In this document: positions 63,976-64,000 of the stretch, piece after piece
Position numbering within the stretch: the stretch's first letter is position 1
How the letters are laid out: each line of letters opens with the position of its first letter
From: Carnobacterium divergens DSM 20623
GTDB lineage: Bacteria > Bacillota > Bacilli > Lactobacillales > Carnobacteriaceae
Assembly: GCF_000744255.1 (NCBI RefSeq)
Contig: NZ_JQLO01000001.1
Span: forward strand, 372,001-436,000
Reading direction: 5' to 3'
Length of the DNA: 64,000 bases
Translations under genes and position numbers: made by a program
Notes under the pieces: generated by a model
Told to the model about the DNA's origin: nothing
Databases searched by the model: none
Seen by the model: the letters and a program-made list of their open reading frames with translations, nothing else

Positions 63976-64000
63976 CAAAAAACATCTTCTATTCAATTGA

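Overview
The window is chromosomal DNA from a low-GC Gram-positive bacterium (Bacillota), most likely a lactic acid bacterium of the Carnobacterium/Enterococcus group. Pointers are the AT-rich composition, strong AGGAGG ribosome sites, T-box leaders on leuS and pheST, a GH73-LysM autolysin, PepV, a glpF-glpK-glpD cluster with cre sites, and a Staphylococcus/Listeria-type type VII secretion locus (T7SSb). The genus is inferred from this content, not from a database match.

Layout: (1) 1-2.2 kb, minus strand: start of a probable PAP2 phosphatase, then a PadR / DUF1700 / DUF4097 envelope module. (2) 2.4-7.4 kb: a small orphan gene, the autolysin, and a catabolite-controlled PTS operon with a half-size EIIC protein ahead of a full EIICB. 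(3) 7.5-11.8 kb: glycerol uptake and catabolism. (4) 11.8-20.7 kb: GtrA protein, SDF symporter, T-box-leuS, O-methyltransferase, DUF1269-like protein, P-type ATPase. (5) 21.0-31.2 kb: complete T7SSb core esxA-esaA-essA-esaB-essB-essC. (6) 30.4-41.4 kb: a very AT-rich variable island that begins inside essC (around codon 1250). It holds three small helical proteins, one candidate secreted effector, four paralogous TTG-initiated lipoproteins, further predicted immunity or membrane proteins, and several decayed copies of effector C-termini. (7) 41.4-48 kb: MFS exporter, YtgP/MurJ-type flippase, RsuA-type pseudouridine synthase, NAD(P)HX dehydratase, PepV. (8) 48-50.7 kb: a frameshifted Ltp-domain gene and an unannotated-looking 25-residue peptide gene divergent from a PlcR-like HTH-TPR regulator. 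(9) 50.8-64 kb: Fe-alcohol dehydrogenase, MgtC-family protein, M23 peptidase, SpoU methyltransferase, HD protein, WrbA/HxlR pair, T-box-pheST, APC permease, TetR unit, and a membrane-linked XRE regulator.

The most interesting regions are two. The T7SS effector island looks like a polymorphic antibacterial toxin-immunity locus: repeated [effector C-terminal cassette + lipoprotein] units, where the outward-facing lipoproteins suggest that the effector acts outside the membrane. The 49 kb locus looks like a compact peptide-pheromone (RRNPP-type) signalling pair with a dyad operator between the two genes. Functions of the effector, the lipoproteins and the peptide are inferred from context and have not been matched to characterised proteins.
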